A stretch of DNA of 64,000 bases from Acinetobacter sp. TR3 (GCF_027105055.1 NZ_CP114264.1:806001-870000), one strand, 5' to 3'. Counted from the first letter of the stretch, positions 19,917 to 29,418 are shown. The notes: generated by a model from the letters alone, not told the origin. Numbers and translations: made by a program.

Positions 19917-20270
19917 TTAATGATTGTTTAGGGCTTCAACTACTGTTAAGACTTTCTCTAAGCCTTTTCTGTTCTGAATTTGCTGAGTGGGGACACCATT
20001 GGTTGCAGTATTGAATGCATTCATAAAATAATCAATCCATTCCGAGTCACCGCCCGTGAGTGCTGATAAGCCTTGATAAAGTCGTATCAGCAATAATCCA
20101 GTTTTGCCTTGAGAAGATGTGGGTTCTAATACAGCTGAGAATTTGATTTGGTTCATCGACATGAGATCGAGACCCATCACAGCAGCCAGTTGAGTATTGC
20201 TAAGACCAAGTAAATTCGCGGTTTTCAAGACGGCTTCTGCTAAAACCATTGTTGTACTGGTTGAGTTCAT
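19917..20270 (-). CDS. Xre/MbcA/ParS-type antitoxin-like protein without a toxin
   Basis: 117 aa. An Xre-like helical N-terminus (LKTANLLGLSNTQLAAVMGL, about residues 15-34) is joined to a C-terminal region LLLIRLYQGLSALTGGD ... WIDYFMNAF ... GVPTQQIQNRKGLEKVL. That is the MbcA/ParS toxin-binding (DUF2384-type) pattern. Partner toxins of this family are usually RES-domain proteins encoded next to it; none is present here. It may act as a DNA-binding regulator or be an orphan antitoxin. Only a weak ribosome-binding site is visible. It sits upstream of C4-like RNA 1 on the same strand. Confidence 0.7.
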   Translation of the reverse strand: MNSTSTTMVLAEAVLKTANLLGLSNTQLAAVMGLDLMSMNQIKFSAVLEPTSSQGKTGLLLIRLYQGLSALTGGDSEWIDYFMNAFNTATNGVPTQQIQNRKGLEKVLTVVEALNNH

Positions 20271-20633
20271 TCAATCGACCCGCTGAGCTTTGCTGATTAT
20301 TTATTCTATCGCATTTAATAGGATATTACTGAAGAAGAGGGAACTTCAGTTTGCTCGCTTTAAATCAGCCTTTGCAAATTTCAATCTTCTCATTAACAGC
20401 TCATTAGGCATTGATTCATCTCAATGCTTCGAATGAAAAAGCTGAGCCGCGCCTGATTTAATTCTTTATTTTATTGTTTTATTTTAATAGAGAACAACAG
20501 TCCATTTTAGCCTCATCCATCAAAGCAAAATGAGCTAATCGATCGGACGAATTTGACCTTATGGGAAAAATCAAAGACTTAATGCGATTACATTTGGCGA
20601 ATCTAATTGTCTAGATTTTAGTGCGTTGTAAAA

Positions 20634-20662
20634 TTGACTAAAGCGCTGGATAAAATTAATAT
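20634..20662 (+). promoter_or_regulatory. Promoter of C4-like RNA 2
   Basis: TTGACT (20634-20639), exactly 17 nt, then TAATAT (20657-20662). It is a near-consensus sigma-70 promoter placed to start RNA at about 20669. Confidence 0.65.
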
Positions 20663-20668
20663 GGGCTC

Positions 20669-20738
20669 GCTGGCCTACATTGCCAGTCGGTTTTGACAGA
20701 CCGTTGATCCAGCACAGAGAATAGCCTGCCTATTTTTT
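20669..20738 (+). ncRNA. C4-like antisense RNA 2
   Basis: Plus-strand RNA with hairpin CTGGC/GCCAG, hairpin CGGT/ACCG whose loop exposes TTTGACAG, then CCAGCACA, and a small terminator-like hairpin AATAG/CTATT followed by T's. TTGACAGAC (20693-20701) complements GTCTGTCAA (20821-20829), and CCAGCACA (20709-20716) complements TGTGCTGG (20799-20806), again in antiparallel order. The architecture matches RNA 1, but the sequence is different and it faces the opposite way. Confidence 0.5.
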
Positions 20739-20744
20739 GTGGAC

Positions 20745-20880
20745 CTTCTCGTCCCCCTTTTTATCTTTATGGTAGGACAGAAGGGGGACACCTTCGGGTG
20801 TGCTGGTTCCTTGGATCCCAGTCTGTCAACCCTCTTTTGTTCTGCCACCATTATTTGACAGTGATATGGCAGAACTTCTT
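20745..20880 (+). promoter_or_regulatory. Structured leader, target of C4-like RNA 2
   Basis: Contains the hairpin GTCCCCCTT/AAGGGGGAC (20751-20789), the tetraloop hairpin ACACCTTCGGGTGT, both segments complementary to RNA 2, and the hairpin TTCTGCCA/TGGCAGAA (about 20840-20875). It precedes the 21120-22995 gene group. Short open frames run through it, but none looks like a convincing gene. The rest of 20271-21119 is AT-rich with no gene that I can support. Confidence 0.45.
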
Positions 20881-21119
20881 AAGATTCAAGGAGCTTCTCA
20901 TGCTGTACCATTTTTTTCTAATTTGTGCCTCACCCCATGTTCAACCTTGTTGTGTTTTGCAACGAGGGCGATACGGCTAACTATTATTATTCGTCTGTAT
21001 TCAAACAACATTTTTACAAGAACAATCCAACGGTGGATGGCTAAGTCACGCCTATAAAAAATAAACCTTTTTATATCTGCTGGTGATTGTGCATTGCATT
21101 GAACATGCGGGAAACAACC

Positions 21120-21728
21120 ATGACTGAATTAAGCAAACCCAAAATCATACCCATTGAACACCGCCCACAAAAATCTAAGCTCTTTATAAAATGTGTGGTC
21201 TTACCCATCGTGATCTTTCTCATCGTTGCCAAAATCTTCTCGTTTGGTGCTTTCGGTTACATCTTCTTTGGCTTTGACCTGTTCTGGTTTGTGATCCTTT
21301 ACTACCTTTATGAATATGGAAATACCTACTTTGACGGGATGACTGAACAACTCAAGCGTCAAGGAGAAACTTTTAACTATCAAAACCGTGGTGTTTGGAT
21401 TAATAGCCAAGATAAAACCATTATTCTGTTTGATCAGCCTGATCAACGCCTCGTGAAATATCCCTTTGATTACATCACCTCTGTCGGACACTACAACTTA
21501 GTCGAAGATAACTTTAGAACCACGACCACTGTGATCAGCAATCCAATGATGGGAACACATGTCAATCAACAGGTCCATCGCACACCGATGAAACGAGAGT
21601 TTCAAGTCAATATCGGCACACGAGATCCGTTCAAACCGAATTACAGCTTAAAAGTCCTATTTCCTTGGCGTAGTCCACAAATGGCCAGTGAAATCCGTCA
21701 GCTACTATCAGCGGATCATTATCAATAA
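21120..21728 (+). CDS. Membrane protein of unknown function
   Basis: 202 aa with two closely spaced membrane segments near the N-terminus (FIKCVVLPIVIFLIVAKIF and FGYIFFGFDLFWFVILYYLY, about residues 22-62), then a soluble domain of about 140 aa. I do not recognise a family. The ATG at 21120 is chosen from three in-frame candidates because GGGA lies closest to it; 21087 and 21105 are alternatives. It is the first gene after the second C4-like leader and may therefore be its regulated product. Confidence 0.65.
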   Translation: MTELSKPKIIPIEHRPQKSKLFIKCVVLPIVIFLIVAKIFSFGAFGYIFFGFDLFWFVILYYLYEYGNTYFDGMTEQLKRQGETFNYQNRGVWINSQDKTIILFDQPDQRLVKYPFDYITSVGHYNLVEDNFRTTTTVISNPMMGTHVNQQVHRTPMKREFQVNIGTRDPFKPNYSLKVLFPWRSPQMASEIRQLLSADHYQ

Positions 21729-21810
21729 CCGATGTTAAACGATTAAAAATAAATAAGTATTTTACACGAGTATTTCTTGCGGGCAGCCAAAGCCCGTAGG
21801 AGATGCGAGG

Positions 21811-22584
21811 ATGATTAAAATGAAATTTCGATTTAAACCACTACTGATCAGCAGTATGACCTTATTGATCATGCAGACTGTGACGGCTCAACCCGTGTCT
21901 ACATCTAAGCCATTCACCTTAGAGCAGGGCTTAACTTGTCTGGATTGGGCTAAGAACGAACAATCCTTGAATAACAGTTTGGCCTTGATGGGCACTGAAA
22001 TGAAATGGCCAACTGGAATCACGTCATTACAGCAACAATTTCAACAGCAGTACCGCAAACAAAAGAGCAGCGTCATCAATGATCCTGATGATGAAAATTT
22101 CTGTGAAGATTGTCCTGAAACAGAAGTTTATTTACCCAACAGCAAAAGCAATCCCATCAAAAAGATTGAAACCTTAGTGCACGTCAGTGTTGCAGGGGCA
22201 AAAACCGCAATCTATCGTGCTGATCACATTAATAGCACCAAACAAAAGATCGAGGATGGATTAAAGATTCAATTTAGTCACTATAGCGGACAACAATTGA
22301 AAAGCTTTAAACAGCAGTGGGATAAAGCTTCGATGCATGATGATCAAAACAGAAGCAAGACCCACAAAGTCTTTCAGCAATATCCACATTTAAAGGTCTT
22401 TGATGGGGAAGTCTTCCACAATCAAAAGGTCTATACCCCTAAACAAATTTATATCTATAGCCAGCCCTATAAACGAGATGTATCTGATCCGAATGACATG
22501 ATTGCTTTTATTAGCCTTTATGACAATCCCATTAATCCATCACAACACATCTTACAGTGTGGTTTTATTGACAATGTGTTTTAA
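21811..22584 (+). CDS. Secreted protein of unknown function
   Basis: 257 aa. A signal peptide is evident: the basic start MIKMKFRFKP, a hydrophobic core LLISSMTLLIMQ, and likely cleavage after VTA. The mature part has a pair of cysteines in CEDCPETEVY (about residues 96-105), Cys early (LTCLDWAK) and Cys at the end (LQCGFI), consistent with disulfides in the periplasm. AGGAG sits 7 nt before the ATG. It lies between two other envelope-type genes on the same strand. No family is recognised. Confidence 0.65.
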   Translation: MIKMKFRFKPLLISSMTLLIMQTVTAQPVSTSKPFTLEQGLTCLDWAKNEQSLNNSLALMGTEMKWPTGITSLQQQFQQQYRKQKSSVINDPDDENFCEDCPETEVYLPNSKSNPIKKIETLVHVSVAGAKTAIYRADHINSTKQKIEDGLKIQFSHYSGQQLKSFKQQWDKASMHDDQNRSKTHKVFQQYPHLKVFDGEVFHNQKVYTPKQIYIYSQPYKRDVSDPNDMIAFISLYDNPINPSQHILQCGFIDNVF

Positions 22585-22608
22585 CAAATAAATTAAGAGT
22601 CTATTCAA

Positions 22609-22995
22609 ATGAAAAAATTAATATTTGCAGGATTATGTTTAAGTCTTTCAACCTTGGCTAGTGCTGGTGTAAAAGAAAGCTTAGTTGGTAAACGACTAGT
22701 CTTAGATTTACCCGATGTAGAATGTGCAGGCTTGTCCTTTTCCAAGAATGGAAAAGATGCTGCAATGTATGCCGAAATAGGGCAATGCCAAGATCCATTA
22801 CCATTAAGAGTAAGATGGTTAGATGATAAGACTTTTATTTTGATTGAGAAAGTACGAACCAATGAAATTTCTCCACCACGTACTTATTTATATAGAGTAC
22901 ACAGTTTTAATCTTGATCACGTAAAACTGACTCAAATTTGGACAGGGTGGGGCGATTCAAGGGATGATACTTTAGGTTATTATATATTTAAATAA
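22609..22995 (+). CDS. Small secreted protein of unknown function
   Basis: 128 aa. It has a clear signal peptide (MKKLIFAGLCLSLSTLASA, cleavage after ASA). The mature domain of about 109 aa contains a cysteine pair (VECAGL and GQCQDP) and is probably a small beta-rich periplasmic domain. It follows the previous gene by 24 bp, so the two are likely co-transcribed. No family is recognised. Confidence 0.65.
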   Translation: MKKLIFAGLCLSLSTLASAGVKESLVGKRLVLDLPDVECAGLSFSKNGKDAAMYAEIGQCQDPLPLRVRWLDDKTFILIEKVRTNEISPPRTYLYRVHSFNLDHVKLTQIWTGWGDSRDDTLGYYIFK

Positions 22996-23108
22996 TATAA
23001 ACTAAATCAACCAAATATAAAGAGATAAACAACAATGAATTGTGGGATTTAAAACAATGAACTACTACGCAGAGGACCCCTTCTAGGTAATGTGACCTAG
23101 GAGGCAAT

Positions 23109-23427
23109 ATGAAAAAGCTGAAATTTCAGTAACTACAACCTGAAAATACTCATCCTAATGACAGTATACGAGAACGATACCATCATCTGAGAAATGTGTA
23201 TCATAAAAAGTTCAGCACACGTCAAGAGCGTTTTTTTATTTTCTTCATTTGATTGAATATAAGAACTATCCTTTAAAACTTCGTGTTGCACGAGGTACGG
23301 GCTTGCCTGAAGAATGGGATGATCTGCCAGCTTATGTCTATAAAGTTGCAAAAAGCTGGAAGCATAATTCTAGAAGACGGAAGCAAAATTATAGAAAGAA
23401 AATACAAATTAATCCTAAATCTATTTG
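23109..23427 (+). pseudogene. Broken small basic-protein gene
   Basis: AGGAGG lies 4 bp before the ATG at 23109. The reading frame runs MKKLKFQ, then a TAA stop. It continues in the same frame through QPENTHPNDSIRERYHHLRN to an FF-encoding T7 run near 23230, where a shift to another frame continues YPLKLRVARGTGLPEEWDDL and a basic tail KSWKHNSRRRKQN. The good ribosome-binding site and continuous protein-like sequence after one stop and one frameshift suggest a recently decayed gene of about 100 codons. Function unknown. Confidence 0.45.
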
Positions 23428-23639
23428 ACCTCACTGATCCTGAACTATCAAAGTTTAAGTAAAATTATGGTTACTATTCTATAATAGGCATTAATTACTT
23501 TTCATTAAGTCTTTAAAAACTAATGGCTTTGTTTCTTGCATATTCTTTTCCAACTGGACATCTAGTGGCGTATAGAAGTGGACACTGATTCTACTTTTAG
23601 TTGGACGCTTTTACTTGTTAAAAAATTTATGACTTAGGA
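23428..23639. other. Gap with possible IS-end debris before the Gabija-like genes
   Basis: AT-rich, without a gene. The stretch about 23555-23610 contains TGGACAT, GTGGACACTGATTCT and GTTGGACGC, which resemble terminal sequences of IS3-type elements. No transposase fragment is seen. Confidence 0.25.
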
Positions 23640-25400
23640 CTAATGCTCCAAAACTTCAAATCCCAAACTTTTTAATTCTGTTTTTTCTAGTGGTTTTAAT
23701 TTTTTAACACACCAGACTAAAATATGCTTTGGTCTAGATGATGCAACATAAGCAAATCTTGCCGCCTCAGATGTTTTATCTCCAATCCAATGAGACCAAT
23801 GTGCACCGTCTCCTCCCTTTGTAGGACTAGAAATTAGCATCGTTACTTCATGTGTCTCACCTTTTACACCATGGATAGTTGATTTCCTAAATTTGATATC
23901 CAATGAATGATTTTTTCGATGATAGTTAGAGATGCAACTAGTTGCTTTACCACTTGGAGATTGAATTTGAAGGTTTGATTTTTTTAATTCTTCATAAATT
24001 TCAGGAAGTACAAATTCTTGTTTATATAAATTAATGATTACAGCATTAAGCTTTTTGCGCCAATCCGTCCATGAGCTAGTTTTTAATTTTAGACCATTAC
24101 TCAATAAGTGCTGAATAGAGTTATAAAGAAATAACTTCCAATCTAATTCTGATTCAATAATTTGAGGGCAATTATAGTCGCTTGATTTAGTTTCTAACTG
24201 AACTTTATTTTTAATATACTCTGAAAATTCAACCAAAGATTGATTAATTGCTGTATAGCTTGTTTCATCAAAATTTAAAAGAGAGCTTAGTAAAAATTCT
24301 GATGAAAGCTTTGGTGTATTATCTACAATGTACAATTGATTTAAAGTCTGATGGCCTCTAGCAACTAAAACTCGATTGCTATACTGTTTTGTTAATTCAT
24401 TAAAATGTGGAATAACTTCACTAGGTGAATTATTATACTGAAGTACAATACATGATTGCTTATCCGAATCAAAACTAGCTTCGATAAAGCTAGATTTCAT
24501 TATGTTTGTAGCAATATTTACAATTTTTTGACAGCTTCGAAAGTTTTTAGTTAATTTAATTTCTCGAAAGCCATTTTCAGAGATAAAGCTAATAATGTCA
24601 TTAGGATCAACATCCCTAAACTCATATATTGATTGATTTAGATCTCCTACAAAATGTAGTTTGCTCCCATTCAACATCATGGCCTTTAATATGTTTAATT
24701 GTTCAAAGGATAGGTCTTGGCATTCATCAACAATAATAAGTTGAAACCTTTTTGCTATTTTTTTTGCATATTGTTGTGTGTCATTTCGTTCATTAAGAAT
24801 TGATTCTGCGAGATATTCTATGTCTTTGTGTGTTAAAAAACCTGCATTAAGACACTGGTTCTTCGCTTTATAAATATCATCAATTTGCCATTGTTCAAAG
24901 CTCATAGCATTGAGAACTCTATTGCGTATTTGATCTGACGTATGAAATTTCAACTTATCAGTTCTACCATCAATTTCTATATGATGCCCTGAAATTCTTT
25001 TATGATCATAGCTATACTTTGTTAAAAAGAATAATTGTGAATCATTATTAACTACTTTAAATGAATAATCCCCATTATCTCCTTTATATCCAGAAATATC
25101 TTTTGAAAGAGGATTAACAATATTCTTAAAAATAAAACTATCAAATGTTCCAATGAAATGTGGGTAGGTAGTGTTATTGTCAATTTTTTCTTTGATTCGA
25201 TGTTCAATTTCTTTAGCAGCACTTTTAGTAAAGGATAGAACAGCTATACCACTAGGAAAATTTGCCCAACTCTCGATTTCATTTGCTACTCGTTGAGCAA
25301 TAGTTTCCGTTTTTCCACTTCCAGGGCAAGCATTTAAGAAAACGTTCTCTGTAATTTCTGTATATTCAATATAGCTGAGTTGCTCATCTGTATATTTCAT
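23640..25400 (-). CDS. gajB: UvrD-like superfamily 1 helicase, Gabija GajB-like
   Basis: 586 aa. Walker A is NACPGSGKTETIAQRV (about residues 22-37), Walker B is IVDECQDLSFEQL (about 225-237), and a DLNQSIYEFR Q-rich motif and C-terminal FAYVASSRPKHILVW are present, all SF1A (UvrD/Rep) features. In Gabija, GajB senses DNA ends or nucleotide loss and activates the GajA nuclease against phage. The Met at 25400 follows GAGGAG by 7 nt and starts 4 nt after the gajA stop, so the two are coupled. The gene itself looks intact, but its partner is split. Confidence 0.82.
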   Translation of the reverse strand: MKYTDEQLSYIEYTEITENVFLNACPGSGKTETIAQRVANEIESWANFPSGIAVLSFTKSAAKEIEHRIKEKIDNNTTYPHFIGTFDSFIFKNIVNPLSKDISGYKGDNGDYSFKVVNNDSQLFFLTKYSYDHKRISGHHIEIDGRTDKLKFHTSDQIRNRVLNAMSFEQWQIDDIYKAKNQCLNAGFLTHKDIEYLAESILNERNDTQQYAKKIAKRFQLIIVDECQDLSFEQLNILKAMMLNGSKLHFVGDLNQSIYEFRDVDPNDIISFISENGFREIKLTKNFRSCQKIVNIATNIMKSSFIEASFDSDKQSCIVLQYNNSPSEVIPHFNELTKQYSNRVLVARGHQTLNQLYIVDNTPKLSSEFLLSSLLNFDETSYTAINQSLVEFSEYIKNKVQLETKSSDYNCPQIIESELDWKLFLYNSIQHLLSNGLKLKTSSWTDWRKKLNAVIINLYKQEFVLPEIYEELKKSNLQIQSPSGKATSCISNYHRKNHSLDIKFRKSTIHGVKGETHEVTMLISSPTKGGDGAHWSHWIGDKTSEAARFAYVASSRPKHILVWCVKKLKPLEKTELKSLGFEVLEH

Positions 25401-25404
25401 CCCA

Positions 25405-27028
25405 CTACTCCTCAACAGAAGAATTTTCTAATGAACAAGCCCAAAGAATTGCATCTTCAATATATTTAGGTACTTTTAGTTCAACTCCCTCTAAAGAAAT
25501 TTTATCCGCTAAAATTTGAGCAAAATATCCCTTACCGATATTGTCATCATCTATTCTTTTTAATATTTCAAAGGCATAGCTTGCTTTATTTTCTGGAGTA
25601 ATTTTTGAGTAATCAGCCTCAAATATTGTCTGTAACCCTTTTTTTACAGTTCCTTCCGATGGCCAAAGATCATAAATAATTTTAGCCATAACTTTTGCAT
25701 TATCCTCTTCCATTGCTATGTCATATTCTAACGTTTTATATCCAGCTACAAAGAGACGAGCATAGTTAGAACTATTAATACTTTTCACTAATTTGAGGGC
25801 ATGATTTTTTCCTTTTATTTTATTTTTTTCATAAGGCGGCTTATGATCATATTTTACTTGTTTTTTTTCTTCTTTACCCGTCTTTGAATTTTTTACTATC
25901 TCTTCTAAATAATAATGTTGCTCAGGATCTAAATCTGTAATGCCTGCACAACGAATTGGAATATTTAAGCCGTCTTGATCTTCTTGGACATCTAGTACAC
26001 CTGTAATATTACAATAAAGACGCATAAAATGATTAAAGTAAATACCATTAAGATTAATTACTGAAACCCCATAGTCTTCAATGTTATCAATCTCTTTATC
26101 TTTCAATACTGTTTTAGCAAGTTCAGGGATGAGCATTTGTTCAGCTATACCTTCAACTAAGATTACTCCACTTGCAAAAAGTAGATTGGATTTTGTGATA
26201 TCCAACCATCGATTGAGAAAGTTTAAATTATTGGGTGCAAGACCACATTCAGCTAGAGCAGTAGCGGTAGGGTTATCGTGCTTAGTTAAATGTATGATCT
26301 TATCTAGCTTCACACTTGAAGCTAAAACTGTCGAGTGAGTCGTAACAATAACTTGTACATTATGTTCATTTGCCACTGTTTCAAGATGATCTAAAAGACG
26401 AACCTGTAACTGAGGATGTAAATGTGCTTCAGGCTCCTCAATCAGTAAAAGTCTATATAATGATTCCTCTTTAGTTAACGCTAGTTCTGCGAGAATAGAA
26501 GCAATATATAATAAGTTATTATATCCAAGACTATTCTGGCATAAATCTCTGAATTGATCTGCTTCAGCAGTTGTTATTTTAGGAAAGAATATTAATCTCA
26601 AATTTTCAACAATTTTAGAAAATTCATTTTCAACAAACTGTATATGTGTTGATTGGCTAAAATTCTGTCCAACTGCCTTTAACAAGTGTTCTGTGATTAA
26701 TCTATTTGCTTCTTTTATACTTGAACCTTCTTCTTCAATAAGAGATTTATTAAAGTCTTTAAATTTATCTTCTAATGGATGTTTCTTTTCAGCTTTCTTA
26801 CATTCTTTCAGTTGCGCAGCTTCAATAAATTTTAACAATTTTGATAAGCGAGATTGTCGTCCATTTACTAGTTTTGATTCCGCATCACGTAATGGAGGTA
26901 AATAAATACAATGAATTTTGTCAAATAGCTCAATATCAAATTGGGATGATTTAGAATTCCCACCCCAAAAACTTTTTTTGAAGCGACCACGTAATTCCTT
27001 ATTTAAAACCTCTAAGTTTAAAATTACG
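25405..27028 (-). pseudogene. gajA: C-terminal part of split gajA-like OLD nuclease gene
   Basis: Encodes about 538 native residues. They include the ABC-type ATPase signature/Walker B strand YRLLLIEEPEAHLHP, the switch His region IVTTHSTVLASS, and the TOPRIM nuclease domain: GVILVEGIAEQMLIPELA with its catalytic Glu, VSVINLNG, and ITDLDPE with its DxD. Walker A is missing because it lies on the other side of the transposon. An open frame continues 16 codons into the IS end and gains an ATG at 27069, so a truncated protein could be made, but without ATP-binding P-loop it should not be a normal GajA. It is coupled to gajB. Confidence 0.82.
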
Positions 27029-27816
27029 GGTGGTGTTTCAAAAAGTATGCTGACATTAAATGAAGCCATTATTGATGTAAAAAAAGGTTAAGTCGAAAGC
27101 TTTAAAATGGTTTTCAATCTTTTTTGAAAAATTACAACTCCTTCTAAAACCGCGCCTAATTCGATGCCTTATTTTGCAATTATTACCTTCAATACCTACA
27201 GTAAAAAATTTACCAATACTTTGCTTGCAGTTTTTAAAAGCAGTTATGAAACTGTCCCAATGATCACTTGCAATTCGGGTGTAGTGAATACCTAATTGTT
27301 TAAGCTTTGTCTTCAATCGTTGAACTGTAGCTAAGTCTCTTTTACCCCAAACATAAGCAACAATCTCACCTGTTTCTCGATGGTAGGCGTAAATAAGCCA
27401 TTGTTTATTATTTTTATTTCCCACAAAAGTCCAAAACTCATCAACTTCAAGAGACTCATAATGACTTTGTTTAGGCTGAATTTGGTAGGTCGATTCGGTT
27501 AAAGTACGTAAAACTTTACCGATACTGATTCGCTCAACTTCAGCGATATCTCGTATACCACTACCTCTGACCATCAACTGTAATATTTTTCGAGTAATGC
27601 CTGAATTACATCCTAGATAGCTCAGAGCATGGTCACCAATAAACTGACGTTTACAGTCTTTGCACTGATAGTTTTGTTTCCCATCTACTTTGATGCCATT
27701 TTTCTTTATACTGTCACTGAGGCAGGTTGGACATTTGATTTCTAGAGTTATTCGCATTTCTCTATTTTATCAAAATTCAACCTGCTTTGTTTCAGCATAC
27801 TTTTTGAAACACCACC
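27029..27816 (-). mobile_element. IS1-family insertion sequence, copy 1
   Basis: 788 bp with perfect terminal inverted repeats of about 25 bp beginning GGTGGTGTTTCAAAAAG. It carries one transposase gene on the minus strand. The outer end abuts the gajA target repeat. Confidence 0.92.
27056..27757 (-). CDS. IS1-family transposase (copy 1)
   Basis: 233 aa, one continuous frame covering both parts that classical IS1 makes by frameshifting (InsA-InsB'). The N-terminal zinc finger is CPTCLSD ... CKDCKRQF (about residues 9-40). HTH-type segments follow. The DDE catalytic region has VDEFWTFVGNKNNKQWLIYAY (first Asp about 104; the motif given here spans 21 positions at about 103-123), ASDHWDSFITAF (second Asp) and IEGNNCKIRHRIRRG (Glu). 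The protein is identical to copy 2, so the duplication is recent. Confidence 0.93.
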   Translation of the reverse strand: MRITLEIKCPTCLSDSIKKNGIKVDGKQNYQCKDCKRQFIGDHALSYLGCNSGITRKILQLMVRGSGIRDIAEVERISIGKVLRTLTESTYQIQPKQSHYESLEVDEFWTFVGNKNNKQWLIYAYHRETGEIVAYVWGKRDLATVQRLKTKLKQLGIHYTRIASDHWDSFITAFKNCKQSIGKFFTVGIEGNNCKIRHRIRRGFRRSCNFSKKIENHFKAFDLTFFYINNGFI

Positions 27817-27842
27817 GAATTGTTTGATAGGAAGCAAAGAAA

Positions 27843-29315
27843 ATGCCAAAAGATTTTGTTTATGATGATGCAACTGCGTTAGTACAATCCATCCAAAATG
27901 GACAAATCAGTAGCCGTGAATTGCTGGAATCACAGATTGAACGGATTAATAAATACAACAAACACATCAATAGTTGTGTTGCATTTGATTATGACAATGC
28001 AAGGATTTTAGCAGATCAGGCTGACCTCGCCATCAAGCGACAAGCCCCACTTGGTAAATTACATGGCATTCCGATGACCATCAAAGATGCCTTTAAAGTG
28101 AAAGGCATGCCGTGTACCGATGGCAATCCAGAATTCCAACACTATGTCCCCACCGAAAATGCTGTTTCGGTCAATAAATTGGTCGGTGCTGGAGCCATTC
28201 CTTTTGCAAAAACCAATGTACCCTTTAAATGTGCAGATATTCAAACCTACAACAAATTTTATGGTACTGCCAATAATCCATGGAATTTAAATCTCACAAC
28301 AGGCGGCTCATCAGGTGGTTCTGCTGCGGCACTAGCATCGGGATTTACACCGATTGAGCTTGGTAGTGATATTGGTGGTTCTATTCGAACACCAGCACAT
28401 TTTTGTGGTGTCTATGGTCATAAATCCACCTATGGATTGATTGATTTCAGAGGACACATCATGAATTACGAGGACGAGTTATCCCAACCTGACCTTGCCG
28501 TCATTGGTCCAATGGCTCGTTCAGCACGGGACTTAAGTTTATTATTAGATGTTTTAGTCGAGCCAAATGCGGATGACTTTAGAGCTTTTAAACTCAAGGA
28601 ATCTGAAAAACAAACCATTCAAGAGTTTAAAGTATTATTCTGGATGGATGATGAATCGTGTCCAATCGATTCACGCCTAAAGAAAAAATACGATCAACTT
28701 TTGCAAACCCTGCAAACTGCCAAGGTTAACGTGGATGTAGGTCGTCCAAAAAATTGGGATTTTGATGAAATATTTAAATCCTACGCCACTCGATTGATCA
28801 GCCAAATGACTTTTGCAGATCCTAAACTAAGTCGATTGTCCATGTCGGCATCTACGCCATTAATCAAATTACTTAATGGTAAAGCAGGCATTCCGCCTTT
28901 GGCCTATGGATTTACACAAGGTGCTAACCTGAGTCATGCAGAATGGCTTGCCAAATATGAAGAGTCATTGCATATCAAGCAAAAATGTCTTGAAATTTTT
29001 GCAGAATACGACGTCATTATTTGCCCACCTATTTTGACTCTAGCGTTTGAACACAATCATAAAGAACCTTTGGTGTTTCGCACGCTACAAGTCGATGGAA
29101 GAAAACGTTTCTATCTTGAGTTATTCAAATGGATTTCGCCAGCAACTGTATTTGGGTTGCCATCAACCTCTGCACCGATAGGCTTATCTGAGGACAATCT
29201 ACCAGTCAATATTCAAATATTGGGACAACCGTATGCAGACAAAGTCACCATTAAATTTGCTGAACTGCTTGCACAAATTACGGATGGATTCCAAAAACCG
29301 CCTTTGGATTTTTAG
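27843..29315 (+). CDS. Amidase-signature family enzyme (transposon passenger)
   Basis: 490 aa. The amidase Ser-cisSer-Lys triad region is clear: the Lys in MTIKDAFKVKGMPC (about residues 76-89) and the Gly/Ser-rich signature GGSSGGSAAALASG (about 154-167) followed by LGSDIGGSIRTPAHFCG, whose Ser is the expected nucleophile. The family hydrolyses amides; similar enzymes act on aliphatic, aryl or fatty-acid amides, and the substrate here is unknown. AGGAAG precedes the ATG, which is only 26 bp from the inner end of IS copy 1. Any native promoter has been cut off, and expression probably depends on the IS end (a TTGAAA lies in its terminal repeat). Confidence 0.88.
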   Translation: MPKDFVYDDATALVQSIQNGQISSRELLESQIERINKYNKHINSCVAFDYDNARILADQADLAIKRQAPLGKLHGIPMTIKDAFKVKGMPCTDGNPEFQHYVPTENAVSVNKLVGAGAIPFAKTNVPFKCADIQTYNKFYGTANNPWNLNLTTGGSSGGSAAALASGFTPIELGSDIGGSIRTPAHFCGVYGHKSTYGLIDFRGHIMNYEDELSQPDLAVIGPMARSARDLSLLLDVLVEPNADDFRAFKLKESEKQTIQEFKVLFWMDDESCPIDSRLKKKYDQLLQTLQTAKVNVDVGRPKNWDFDEIFKSYATRLISQMTFADPKLSRLSMSASTPLIKLLNGKAGIPPLAYGFTQGANLSHAEWLAKYEESLHIKQKCLEIFAEYDVIICPPILTLAFEHNHKEPLVFRTLQVDGRKRFYLELFKWISPATVFGLPSTSAPIGLSEDNLPVNIQILGQPYADKVTIKFAELLAQITDGFQKPPLDF

Positions 29316-29418
29316 TTGCACTATCCATCATAGCGTAATTTAACAGTCTTTCACCGACTAGAAATCAATTGATTGACGATGTTTTGTTGTTTTAACACAG
29401 TTATGAACTAAACCATTT

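Noticed and set aside
20800..21057. 85-codon open frame through the second C4-like leader
   Set aside because: It overlaps RNA-structured DNA, has no ribosome-binding site and an implausible composition. Kept only as part of the leader description.
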